A DNA stretch of 64,000 nucleotides from Dysidea avara (taxonomy: Eukaryota; Porifera; Demospongiae; Dictyoceratida; Dysideidae), in contig NC_089274.1 of the NCBI RefSeq assembly GCF_963678975.1, positions 1,228,001 through 1,292,000 of the forward strand, read 5' to 3'. Positions 1 through 13,600 of this stretch are shown piece after piece (within the stretch, counting starts at the first letter, position 1; each line of letters starts with the position of its first letter). The notes beneath the pieces were generated by a model that saw only the letters and a list, made by a program, of their open reading frames with translations, made no database searches and was not told the DNA's origin. A program made the translations under genes and the position numbers.

Positions 1-279
1 AAGAAGTTAAATAGTTATTTGTGGTTTTTGCTCCACTTACATTTACTAGAGCCTCAATTTATCCAGATCCATTATCCACTAGTGTAATTTAACAACATTT
101 ATGTGTCACTAAAAAATCATTACATCTTAAATAAGAGTCAAAACAAATAAAAATTCTTGTTTTGAATTGTCTTGAACATGAGCAATACATAGCAGCTGTT
201 TTGTTACAATCTCATGCAGTGCATGTATTACTTCATTGATCTTTAGCACATGTGTTACACACTACACTTAACTCATCAC

Positions 280-399
280 CTCATGTCCTAGCTCTCCTTT
301 CAACACTACTCCAAATCCTCCTTTACCAAGCTCATGCTCTGTGTCAATCCAGAGAGGTTCCTGGTGATAGCTGGTGTAGTCCCCAAGATCTCTAAAATA
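280..399 (-). CDS. LRRK1: LRRK1-like gene, exon with kinase ATP-binding loop
   Basis: Forty codons, open between an acceptor at 400 and a GT donor just below 280. The exon reads into the start of a protein kinase domain: DTEHELGKGGFGVVLKGELG, with the glycine-rich loop G-x-G-x-x-G. The following exons (catalytic HRD and DFG motifs) are not in the window. Bases 1-279 show no further exon, so they are read as the next intron. Confidence 0.78.
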
Positions 400-571
400 C
401 TAAGGACACAACACATAGCACTAATTTACTACATTAAATTTGACTAGCATATATAAACGTGTTGTGATCTACACTCTATAAAATCACATGCACACAATAA
501 GATAACTATTTTTGAACCAGGCGCGTGCCTACTGTGGGAACGCGCCTGGTCTACTGAAATTGTGTTTGTAA

Positions 572-643
<72 letters not shown>

Positions 644-3600
644 TGTGTACCTACTATGTGCCTATCTACCTATCTATGGTTTGTCCACATGTACCCACGT
701 GAGCAAAATCGTTAATAAAAGCAGCTTGCATGTAAAAAAACATCGTGAAGTCTGAAGCCACAGTAATTTTTTTCGGACTATACCTCAGATCACAACACAT
801 ATAGAAAATGACAAACCTACCAACTCTGGGGCTAGTTGCTCAATATTGAATGATGCATGGGCATCACACCAGAGAGATTTCCTCTTGATGGCAGGTATAA
901 TAATTGTGTCATAGCCCCAACAATACACTGTACTATCACCCCTCATGAGTGAGAAGGATGGTATAACCTGTTCTAATCCAGGTTGTTGTCCATCATTGGT
1001 AGAGCTGCTCTTACAACAACAACAACACTTCCAACATGGTACAAAACAGGGAACTTGTCCTTCAATAGTATCACCAACAAACATGCCAGGAAACCAGTCA
1101 GTGGCCAGTGAGGTGATGTGCTTTATAATCTCAACCATTATGGAGGTAGCATCCCCAGCAACATCTGGTGGAGTATCCTGGTCATTGTTTGGTGTACCAG
1201 AATTTCTTGCTACAGTAATCCAACCAGGAACATTGACACATGCTTCAATTCTGAAAGAACAATTCTCTGCTGTTGTCACATCTTCACTGGGATCAGTTTT
1301 GTTTACAGCCTCCTTCACCTCCAGAAGTAGCGTCTCCTTGTAGGCCAAAGCTAGACCACTCTTCCACAACCTCCATGGTAGAAAGGCATCGTCCTTAGAA
1401 GACTGATAGCCAGGAGACTCCATCAATAGTACAGCAAACAATGACTTGAGTGTCTTGTTGATACTGTGGTTAGTAGTGAGCCTGCAAACTAGACGAGGCC
1501 AGAATCCGTTAGGAATGAATTCTGTAAACCAAAACTTCCAGAGTGGAGGATAAGCAATAAACTTATCAACATCACTGACTTGCCTATTACTAATGTTAAC
1601 TGTTGGCAATGAAGTCGGAGGATCAGGAGACAAAAGGGAGGGAACTAGGAGAAGATGATTCTCTAATCGTAGAGCTATGTCAAACTTGCTCAGTAGATTT
1701 ATGCATTCATCCTTCAGATCCTCAAGCAATCTTGACCGAGACACCAGCTCATTAATCTCCACAAATCCTACATAGAGAGAACAACATCATATAACAGGTC
1801 TCTCTAGTTACTATAGGATACACTATACAGTCCTAACTATAGGATAACAGTTAAAATTATCTGTGTATAATTTATATAACAGTAGTTCTAGCCAATCACA
1901 ACATACCATTATTTACAAGTGACTCCTCTCCAGCACGAGGAACTCTGATCACACTAGACATCATGTCACACAACCATTGAGGGTCAAGGAAGTAAACATT
2001 CTTCAGTGCCTGATCAGTAAAGTGTAGCAGAGTCCCTTGATGATGGAGGTACTGAACAGCATCAGACAATTCCTCCTCGTCCTCTGTAACTTCAAGGAAC
2101 TTCTTCCTATAGAGTAACAACAACAACAAAATATCAATAGCTATAAAGCCTGTCATTTATACTATAATTCACACACAACAGAAGTTAGAGTGAGGAAGGC
2201 CACTGCACTGCACTACACATCACAGCTTAACATAATAACATGCACAACTTGTTAAACATCTCAGGCAAGCCAGTCAACCTGCTATGCCTGTAGGTTAATT
2301 TGGGTGAAAATTGGGCAAGCCCAGGACTTCACTGGGGTGTGCAAATCTATCAAAGGCTGTTGCAGGATTTTACAGTACTAAGTGCACTAGAGCAGTGACA
2401 AACTGGAGCAGTTGACTTGCCAAACTAAAATTTACTGCTGATAATAAACCCAAGGTGAAAATTCAAATTTTAATCCGAATCTAAATATGATTGCATTGTA
2501 CTAAGAGTTCATTTTAAACTCTTAATTATACTGAAATGACATTGTACAGATATTCTACTACTTGATAGACTATATACATGTTCAGTATATTGTACAAATG
2601 TTATGTTAGTCTCAGTTAGTACCACAGAGTGCAGCACACAGTAGCACTCGGTGGGTCGCAATAGACAGTAGTTACTGTTGCACACTTTAATCAAAGCATT
2701 GGCTAATATGATCAACAGCCAAGCTTGAGTCTGAGTGTGCCAGTTTTAGATGTAGAACAACAACATTTTTATTATGGAGAAAGTCCTAAACCACACTAGC
2801 CAAGAGGAGCATAACTGCTACTCTTCATTGGAGAGGCTATGATTTACCTAAACTCTTCACTCCTCATCACTGGTGGTTGTTGTTGGATTCTCATCTCCAC
2901 CATCACCTTACGGACTGCTTCCTGAAGGTCCAGGTAGACTTGCGGGATCTTCTGCTGGAACAGAGCTTCAGGATGATCCTCTGCCATGTCCTTATCATAT
3001 GCCACTAAGAAAAAGAATTCAGTAGATACGTTTGATACAAATGATACATTTGTTATTTAAAAAAAGTGTAATAACGTGGGATTTAAGCAAAGAGTCTAAA
3101 AAATGTAGGTGGATTAAATGGAAATTGAAACTTTTGATTGGGTAGTAGAATGATATAACGAAAGTGTTATTAGAAGCAATAATGCAAATATGAGTAATAT
3201 GGAGCCCAAGGGATTAATAATTAGTTGGTTGGTACTGGGTCCATTCAGTAGTAGAACATCCACACAAATATCAGCAATTACAGTAGGCACTTTCTAAAAA
3301 TAAAAAAATTGACCAGAAACCAGCCTCAGCAGTATTAGTATAACCAAGCCCAACGTGCTTCAGTATGCCTCCCAATAGGTGGCTACAAAATTTCAAATCT
3401 TTTTATTCAGTGGAATGTTTCACTGACTAACTGCCTCCCTGCATGCTGCCTTCAGACAAGTGCAAGTTAACAGGTAAGGCTATGGGAAGGTAACTGCCCC
3501 ACACTGACCCTCAAATTATTCATGACAAACAGTACAAGTGATCGTTCTATTAAAGTAATTTGTCCACTGAGAGTAAGTGACCATGAAAATGAATAGGCTT

Positions 3601-6600
3601 AGTCTGTTTGAGAGCACTTTTTGATTGAAGTGTTTGAATATACTTGAAATTTATTTAAAACTTGAAAATACACAGAAGTGCTATAAATGTTGTGTAGCAT
3701 ACGCTACATGTGGAAGGACTGCAAACTATATCCTTGAAATGCATCTTTCAACAATATCATTGCTTCTGGCTTAAACATAAAACATAGCAGGTAAGGAAGT
3801 AACTTAACATTCTGTGCAAGCAGTGAAGGGAAGTTCTGGCTCAATGAAATAACAAAATCATCGATTATAAGGAGTACTACAATATCTGAGGATTAGAGGA
3901 AAGAACCCGAGCTGTCCAAGCTGTAGCAACCTAGGAAGAAGCATCAACAGATTTTTTATTTTTATTTTTTTGATTTGTATATCAAATGTGATTGTTCTTG
4001 TTTGTGCTAATTATTGTAACATAAGCAGGTGCTTATGTTGTCAGTGTAGCTCGTTATATCATCTAAATTACTGTTTGCAGAGTTGGGGAAGTTACTTCAT
4101 GAAAGTAATATATTACATATTACTTCTATATCAGTATGATATATTACAGTTACATATTAGTATGATATATTACAGTTACATATTACTTAGAATAAAGAGT
4201 AACTTAATAATATTAGCTACAAATATTAAGTTACTATTTTATATTCATGCTAAGTTACTTTTTTATTAAGACAGCTAAGTTAAAGTTAACATATAAACCA
4301 CATGCAGTCACGTGATGCACATCAGTGACGCGTACATGCAACACCTGAGCACCATTATAGATGAAAGGCTAATGGATTAAGGTGATTAATTGATGGTAGA
4401 ATGGATAATTGGCAGTAAAATCCATTTATAATGTGTTACTTGCTCATCGTTACTTGTAAAATCACTCGTTACATCTCAGTAAAGTTACTCGTTACTTTTC
4501 GCTTCTACCTCCTCGTTACGTAATAATATTACTTTTGCCGTTACTAGTAACGACTTATAGTTTCCTAAAGTAACTTAAAGTTATATTACTGCATTTCCTA
4601 AAGTAATGCGTTATATTACTCAGAATCGTGAATTGTAATATATATTATGTAACGCGTTATATTACGTAACGCGTTACCCCATCTCTGACTGTTTGTGCAG
4701 ACAATGCCATGCAAACTGACAAATACCAGTGTTACGGCAGACAGACAGACTGTGTTGTCACTGTGTTACACAAGTACCTATTATTAAACTAACATTTAAA
4801 GCCATCATGGGCCACTTTAAGATGAGTTGCTACTCTATAGATAGTTCCACGAAGATGATCGATACTGCTATTCCGAAAGATGCTCCCCTTTTGGGTACAG
4901 CTGATACTGCATACCTCCACAAGGGTAGGATAAAGTCTGGAATCATTGTACCGTTCTTTAACACGAGCCTCACTCTCAGCAGCTATCTGCTTTGTTACTT
5001 GATCAAGGTGTGTCCCTATAACAATGACTGGGGAGTCAGGAGCTCTTAACTGGAAGATAACACAAAATTTAGCACCTTCCATCAACTCACTAGCATCACA
5101 ATACCTTAATATTTCTCAGCCATGAATCCAGCTCATCCACCCCTCCTTCATCATTCAACCGATACAAGGCAAGGTACAGTGAACGCCGTGAGTAAAAACA
5201 CTGATGTGTAGTGCTGTAGATATCCTGTGAATTGCACAAGGAACCAATATACATTACAGTGCATAAAGAAACTTGTATGTAAGTGTGAGGATATGGAAAA
5301 ATTGGAGCTTGTATGGGCTAAAGTAGACATTAAAGTTTTTCGTACTTCAGGTGACGATCTGCATCACTTTTTATTGTAATGATTCCTATTAGCTTGTAAA
5401 ATGCCAAGTCATTGAAACACCATCACAAAGCAAATTGAAAAGAATTGGATTCCATAACACATGCACTATAACTGCTGCAGTTGGCAAAAAGATATGTATT
5501 GGGCCAAAGCAATGTCAAATAGCAACAAAATTAAGCCCATAGTGTTAGCCATTATTCAATTATGCTTGTCTGAAGGGATTACTTAGTATCAGAAAATTCT
5601 GTTTTAAAATCTCCATTGAAGCTTATCAGAAGCATTTCAGATCGCACTACAAATTTGGGCTAGTTCCTAACCAATACTGTTAACATGTCACACGCAAAAG
5701 CTAAATAGTGTCACTGATGAACTCTTCCATTGTATACTTATTCAGTATTAAGGTTTTGAACAAGTTTCCACACAAGAAACGTGAAGTTAGACGAATTTGT
5801 GGTGTTAGTCTAGCTGGACAGTGGCCAACAATTGAGCCTTTCACCATAGACCAAGTCTGGTAGACACCTACTAAGTATGAAGAATCTGTGCATGGGACCA
5901 GGCTGTGAGCATAATAAAATGTTTCTCCGGGCTACCCACAATAAACTCAACGAGTACAAATAATCCAACATTTAGTGTTTCATCAGGAAGATGGAGTGCT
6001 GGTAATTTTTCTCCAATGCTTTTGTCTTGTCTGTAATGAAAGAACAAGCACTGGATTGGCCTATTTCACGGCAAATACAATATGGTACAAGTCTGCGCTC
6101 CGTATATCATTGCATTCGTAAGTTATAACCATTTTACTTTCCTACATGTTTCTGTTGTTCCTACATATTTTGTAGTGCTGCAACTCCAAAAGTTCTAAAC
6201 ATAATTATGTAGATATGAAGATGAAGCTGAAACTTCACCAGTACATTCCTTTGGCTGTATAGATAAAAGTGACGTAATAAAAAGGATTAGAGAAATGAGT
6301 TATGTCACAGATCCTATTAATAAAAACAATTTGAGAAATGAGTGATGTCACAGATCCTATTATGAACTGTCTGATATCACCATGGTAACACTTACTTGAC
6401 CAGCAAAGTCCCACGTCATGAATGTGATTGGTTGCTGTTTGTGAGAGGGGCTGGTTGGATACGTCCACTTCTCAATGTCAATGCCAATTGTACGTCCCGT
6501 TCCTTCAAAAGGTAATCCCCTCAATCTACGAAGTAGTGTGGTCTTTCCTCTCTCCCCACACCCAACCACAATCAACTTGATATACCGATAGAACACTGAT

Positions 6601-9600
6601 CTAATATTACAGTAAAACGTAAAATCAAATACACATCCCACCATTTGTATATATAATATAAATGTTTGATGAGCTAAGGTATTCTGATTAACCTACATAC
6701 GTATACATGCATTAGTGTCACAGAAATCAACCCCTTTATACAGAGATCAACAGAGATCAACCCCTTTATACAGAGATCAACAGAAATCAACCCCTTTACA
6801 CAGCAGAAAACATATTATATGTATTAAGAGTGCAAACAAAAATTTAGTAGATGAAACTATTAGAGTCATTGGTAGTGTGACCTAGAGTGATAGTGAATAA
6901 TAATGTTAGTATACTGTTAGTACACTGTATACAATTGTACTATTATGATAAATTATGTACAACCGCGCTTAGTCAAAAACATGGATAACAGAAACAAACA
7001 TCATAGTGAGGAAACTGTCAAAGAGCTCAAGTGTGGACTACAAAATAATACAGAGATAACACAATAACAACTAGAATATGTGATGTGTGTAATTGGATTA
7101 TACATTGTTAAAAGCAAGGCTGAGTATTGTTGGTAACTGCTAGTAATATTGTAATAAATAATAATAAAAGTTACTATCAAATTGTGATTGTGATTGTGAT
7201 AGTTATATTACTGCTCAGCTCTAGTGTGACCGTTATTAAGCTTTATAGTGTCAATTTACACTATTTCAGCTCAGCATCATGTTTAATGAAGCAGGTGCTT
7301 TGGTCACAGTGGTCACTATATTACAGAAACACTACCATATATGGTAAAGTTACTGACTTACTTTTTCAGTCTTGAGCTCATATAGGAGAGCAGTGGACGC
7401 AGTGCCATTCCTTTGCACTCAGGTGGAGGATCCCGCAGTTTGGGCAAGTCATTCCAGGATAACTGAGTGAAGCCAGGACACTTTTTGAAGTATGCAAATT
7501 CCATTGGCAGTGCTTCAAGCTCTGGATTAGAGCCAAGAGTGATACTCTTTAATTGTGATAGAAATCCGATGTCATGACTGAAGCAGCCTTTTAGGTTGTT
7601 GTTATACAATCTGAGATTCTCCAGTTGAGGGTACAGCAAGTCCAATTGACTAAGACCCATATGTCGTCGTAGTGACCCTGCATCTCTGACAGATACATAT
7701 CCAGATGACTTCATCAACTGAAAGATCTCCAACATGTTACAAGACAGATCAATAGTACTGAGGTTTTTCATCTCTTTGTGAGTACGATGGCGACAATCCT
7801 GCTTCTGTTCACTGTGTATCATACGACAATGGCGTATCATGTAATCCTTTAGCTTACGATCAATGATGGTACCTAACTTGTTGATCTTGTTATGAGATGC
7901 TAGGAGCTTCCGCATCATTGGTGGCAAACAGGATACATCAATTTCTGTTATCTCATTATGAGAAATATCCAGCTCCGCTAGCAGTGGAGCCAGGCAGGGC
8001 AATGCATCAGGGAACATTGTTAGCTTGTTTCTGCTAAGGTTGATCTTTTCTACACCACAACAGTTCTCATTATGAGTAATGTACTCCTCAGAATAGGCTT
8101 CTTGCGGTGTTTCAAGTGCTTTCACAAACCTGACTGAAGTCCTTCTCCTTCTTAACACAGTCGAACGGTTGCGAAATTTATCAAAGTTAGCTTCTAAGTG
8201 TGCCTTAGCACCAACCACTCTCCTGCCATATTGCACGGCAGCAAAAGATGTTTGTTTATCTGATGGCAATGATGACATCAGAGATGATTGTGGTTCACAA
8301 CTTGGTAACTCAAACAACACATTGTTAGAAAGATTCAATTCCTTCAATGACAAGCACTCCCACAGATTAGCTGGCAACTTGGTTAGTTCATTGTGTGACG
8401 CATTCAACTCCTCTAAAGAAGGAAGGTCCAGAACAAATGAAGGCAAAATCTCTAACTGATTCCATGAGATGTCCACTGTAGTCAGTGACTCAGATAACTT
8501 AGTGATATCAGCATTATCTTCCTCCCCCAATGACTGTAAGATATTCTTCTGCAGCTCAATACACTTCAAGTGTGGTAAATTCCAGAGTGATATGGGCAGT
8601 TCAATAAGCTTGTTGTTACTGAGGTTAATATCCTGTAAAGGAGAAGAAATCAGTGGAGTAAGTGACGCTATATGGTTGTATGATGCATCTAAAGTGACAA
8701 GGTTTGGTAGCTGGAACAATTCTACTGGTAATGATGTAAGATTGTTCTTCTTTAGTATTACACTTGTGAGCTTAAAAGCCTCCACTTCAGTTGGCAGTGA
8801 TGCCATTAGCACAATATTGTTATCATCATCTTCTGCACTTGCAGGACAAAAACTGGAATCCTTTGTAAACCACTTACCAGACACCTCTGATAACTTCATT
8901 CCATTCCACTCCACTGTCAGTGCATATGAAGAAGGCTGGACAATGCTCTCCACCAACAATTTGCAGTGATGTCGAATGATGTTGTAAGCAAGAACGTGAT
9001 TTTTTGTTAGCTGTGCCAATCGGATAGCCATACCATCCACGTCAAGAGCTCCAGCAGCCAACAACATGTCCACAGCTTGTGAGTGTCCCCAGGCACATGC
9101 CTCAGCTAGAGGAGTCAACAACACTTCATCAAAATCAATAGCATTTGGTGGCTTATGCTGACTCAGAAAAGTTCCATCTTTTGTAATGTAAAGAGACTCT
9201 GGAACATCAACATTTTCAGTAAAATCTGTAGAACTTCGGATTCTTTTCTTGACTGATGGATTGGAGGTGATAGTTCTTGTAAATAGTTCGGAGACTGATG
9301 ACTTACCAATTAATGAGCGGCCACTACTGATGGAAGACACTCTTGGGATCTGCTCCATGTCCTCATCTTCAGAGATGATGCTGAATGCATCACTACAACT
9401 TGCTGCGCTGGTTTGAGAAGACATACTAGCAATAGATGGTTTGGCTGATATTTTCTTATGTGGGACAAACTGCAGAACACGTTTTTTAGTGTCAGTTGAA
9501 GGATATCCTTGTAAATTTACTAAATTGTCTGTAGAATTCTTTTTATCATTTTTGATGTGGTTGAGTAAGACTTCCAATGTGGAAATATGGTTAAACTTGA

Positions 9601-10595
9601 CAGCTACATGAAGCGGGGTCCGACGTTTCAAGGAGGAAACACTCAAATTAAATGGCCGATAATTGTTAGACTTGGGCTGAAATTTCAACAACATTGACAC
9701 AACTTCCTCATAACCAAAATAGCAAGCACGATACAATGCTGTACACCCATCAGCATCACGGACATTTAAATCTAATGGAGAATCTTCACTATATTCCTCT
9801 GTGTCAAGCAAGAAAGATATCTTGCCAAGGATTATTTCAACAATCTGCTTATTGCCGTTCTCCAGGCACACAGTGTGCAGTGGTGAGTGACGCTTATCCA
9901 TCATCGTGTCACTAATGAGGGCAAGTTTTGGAGAATGATCCAACAATAGCTCAACTAGTCGTGTGTTGCTTTGTTTGCAGGCGATGTGGAGAGGAGTGTC
10001 ACCACGACCAAGGTTAGGTAATGGAGTCTGATCAGAACAATCCAACAAGAACTTAACTATTCTCTCACAGTTATAACTACAAGCCCTATTGTAAAACGCA
10101 ACAGTACCTGAAGAACACAGTTACTCTAGCATTACCTGTATAGTAAAGTAATATTTCCCAAATCTAACCAACGAGCAGCTAAGTCTTGGTGGTGCTGAAA
10201 CAAAGGAGAATAGGCCTCTTGAAACTGCTCAAAGATGTCTTCTTCCTCAGACACCATTTCATGTAGAGCTATACAATAGTAGTAGTGGATTACATGTTGC
10301 CATGGTGATGACAACTTACATTTTACTGTCTCTTCTTCAGTTCTACTCCGCTGTGGAATAGAATACTTTGCTACAAAAAGCAGTTCATATAAATGTGATT
10401 ACTGTATAGAGTATACAGTACTTATGGGTATATCAAAAGTAAACAAGAAGGTACATTAGTGTGTGTGTGTGTGTGTGTGTATGTGTGTGTGTGTGTGTGT
10501 GTGTATGTGTGTGTGTGTGTGTGTGTGTATGTGTGTGTGTGTGTAGTGTGTGTGTAGTGTGTGTAGTGTGTGTGTGTAGTGTGTGTGTGTGTGTG

Positions 10596-10680
<85 letters not shown>

Positions 10681-13600
10681 TGTGCATACTGACATCTAGA
10701 TAGCATTTGCTTGTCTTGTGTTCATCACATACAAAACTACACACATATAAACATACTACAGATAGAGAGCAACAAAATACACTCACCAATGTGATGGGTC
10801 ACTACAAGAGTACACTTTGGTCTCCCTCGTATGTGGTCCCGAGGTGTCCTCCTCTGCATGTCCTCCACATTCAGTTTAGCCCCATACTCCAGCAACACAT
10901 CCATACACTGCCAGTACCCACCCTTGGCAGCCAGATGTAGTGGTGTCTGCAGGAGTACAATACAACCATACCAATGTTTTTCTGCTCGCACTTTATTGAC
11001 AACATAAACAATTCAAGGGACACAACTTACATGTACTTGTAGTTTACAATAGAAAGTTAACAGACTCAATGGTATATATAGTAGTTATACGGGCACAATG
11101 TGGAGTCTATGAAATTTTTAAACCCGAAGGCCCAGGCTGTAACACACAAGCGAAGCGAGGGCACTACTAAGGGCCTGAGGGTTTATAAATTTTATAGACT
11201 CCACATTGTGCCCGTATAACTGCTTTAGACTCTATTTCACATTACACTCAGATTACTTACCTCATCCATGGCTGTTTCTGCTGTAGGCTTGGCAAAACCG
11301 GATGGTTTTCTTGCAAAAATACTAGCACCATGGCAACTATGCATCCTCACGTGACAAAATAATAGCGCTTGTTAAATCACTGCACGTGAACAATGCATAG
11401 CGATAGGATAAACCTAGATTTTGAGCATATATTATATAGTGCATGAAGGTGTGGAGTATGTTAGAAAACAAGGTGGAGTATATTAGAAATTTATTATCCA
11501 CCCAAAACAGCCTAAATAGAGTCTAAGTACAGTGCATTATAGTCTTTTGCTGACATGTTATGGTATGAGGTACAAAAAAACTTTTTTTGCTCTACCAATG
11601 AACACCTCACATATTCACAATTTGTGTAGAGCCTTCATGAATGTTCATGAAAAATTCTGACGAACATCGCAGAGTTTTATCGTGCATTCTACAGTATGTA
11701 TGTGGCAGCAGCCAAAGACAGTAACAGTAGTACTTTCTCCCTATATAAGATCAAAGGGACATAATGACACTGAAAAAACATTCCTGAGATGACTGATTAA
11801 TTCTGATCAAAGCTGATCACATCACTCATAAGGATTTAGTCATGGACAATACATTACTGCAATTAGTATATTGTATAAGCAAGAGGAAGATCTTCTGTAC
11901 ACCTTCATGCTGTGTGTTGACACATGTAAGCAAATCTATTGAAAGTCACCAGATTCAGCATAGCTCTTACACATGATGAACTGGAAATTACTTGCATGCT
12001 TAAACGATGTAATGAAGTTTACAAAGAGGCAATCTGATTGGTTCAAATTGTTGACTGCATTGTATACCTGACTTCCACTTTAATATTGTTGTCACACAAG
12101 AACTACTGACACACTACACTGCACACTAACATATGATACAGTAGTACTGTATAGTAGGGATTTTTAGCTTTCTTTCCCAAAACTTATCACCCATATATAA
12201 ACCTCACTTTCCCTTCATAACAGCTTGGCAGTGTTGGTTAGGTAAGCCCACATAATTGCTATGAAACTACAAAATTGTAGAAGTAGAAAATTGCTCTATA
12301 TTAACTCCAAAACTACTCAACATAAACAACTGAAACTTTACAGTCAGCAATTGGCCAGTGCAGTCATCACACTATAAGCATAAGCACCTCGTGCTTCAAT
12401 TCAAGCCCTAGCCTGGTATTAAGACACATGCATGCATGGATTAAGAAGGCGAAGAGCTAGCTAGAGTTCGCATCGAGTAAAACAGCTGTATTTATGTACA
12501 GACACAGCACATTTTTAAAAGTGCTATGTTGATGTTTATATGAAGATGGACGTGTGTATGTGTGTTGCATGACTGAATGGCTTGCTTGCCTAGTGTCCAG
12601 GCATGGCCAAAAGTCTACACTGGTCTAGGGCATTCATACAGTATGAGTAACAGCAAACAAACAAGTGTACAAAAGTGTAAGAAAAAATTAGAAATAAAAA
12701 TCAATGAAGTAATTTACACCTGTAGCTATGCTAGTTGACACTTATACTCCAACCATGGCTTTACTATTGACAGGCTAAAGTAGAAAATAAATGTCCACTA
12801 CCATAGCTACAGAAGATGACCTCCCTTGTTTCATTGCTATCAGGGATAGGACAAGCATGCACTACAAAGTGCTAACAATTACAAAACATAGTTGTACTAC
12901 CTTAGTCAGCCATATTACGTGTACAACGATTGTATTGTAATCATTGATGACCACTGTTACTGTTGATGTGAAAGTCATGACCACTACACATTGTCATCAT
13001 TGTAAATCTAATTATTCTATCATTTCTCCCATCATCAATCAACAAAATTAAAATATGCATCAAGCCCCATTAAGCCGCTTCCTCTGCTTTTTGTACAGGG
13101 TCCATTCAGCTCACATGAAATACTTTCAGTACTTGTGCAACGTCACTGCGCATCCACAATTTGATGTGGTCTTGTCGTATCCCCCATGCATCCCTAAAGT
13201 TTCTAATTTTTCTCTACACTTGTGATTCACAATGGTGATTACAGGTTACCAGCTAACACACTAGTGGTATCCCATAGCTACCTCCCATCATAATGCTATC
13301 GTATAACAATACCTCCTATAATGACATCCACTATATCTTAGAGACATGGATGACAAAAGAAGCCAAGAGCCATAACTTACCATTGTTAAACTCAAATCTG
13401 AATCTATAGTTGTCTTTTAAAGGTTCAGTCAATTGCAATATATTTTGTGTCAACAAGAAGTAGACACAAGAAATTCAGTACATAGTAGACTGGGGAGGTA
13501 CAAACACTGGACTGGACCCTTGAATGTTAAAATGCCAGGGGGGGGGGGGTAGGTCATGACGCGTTGATGACGAAATCATCCTCGTCATATAATTACTATG

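Noticed and set aside
945-1343. Plus-strand open frame of 132 codons
   Set aside because: Antisense shadow of the LRRK1-like COR exon, which has the domain evidence.
10422-10789. Several overlapping Thr-His open frames
   Set aside because: Translation of a (GT)n array on its CA strand; no start context, domain or exon structure.
11262-11281. Possible LRRK1 micro-exon ending in a GTAAGT donor
   Set aside because: It would break the frame between exons 17518-17558 and 10787-10946, which join correctly without it; it lies inside a foldback element.
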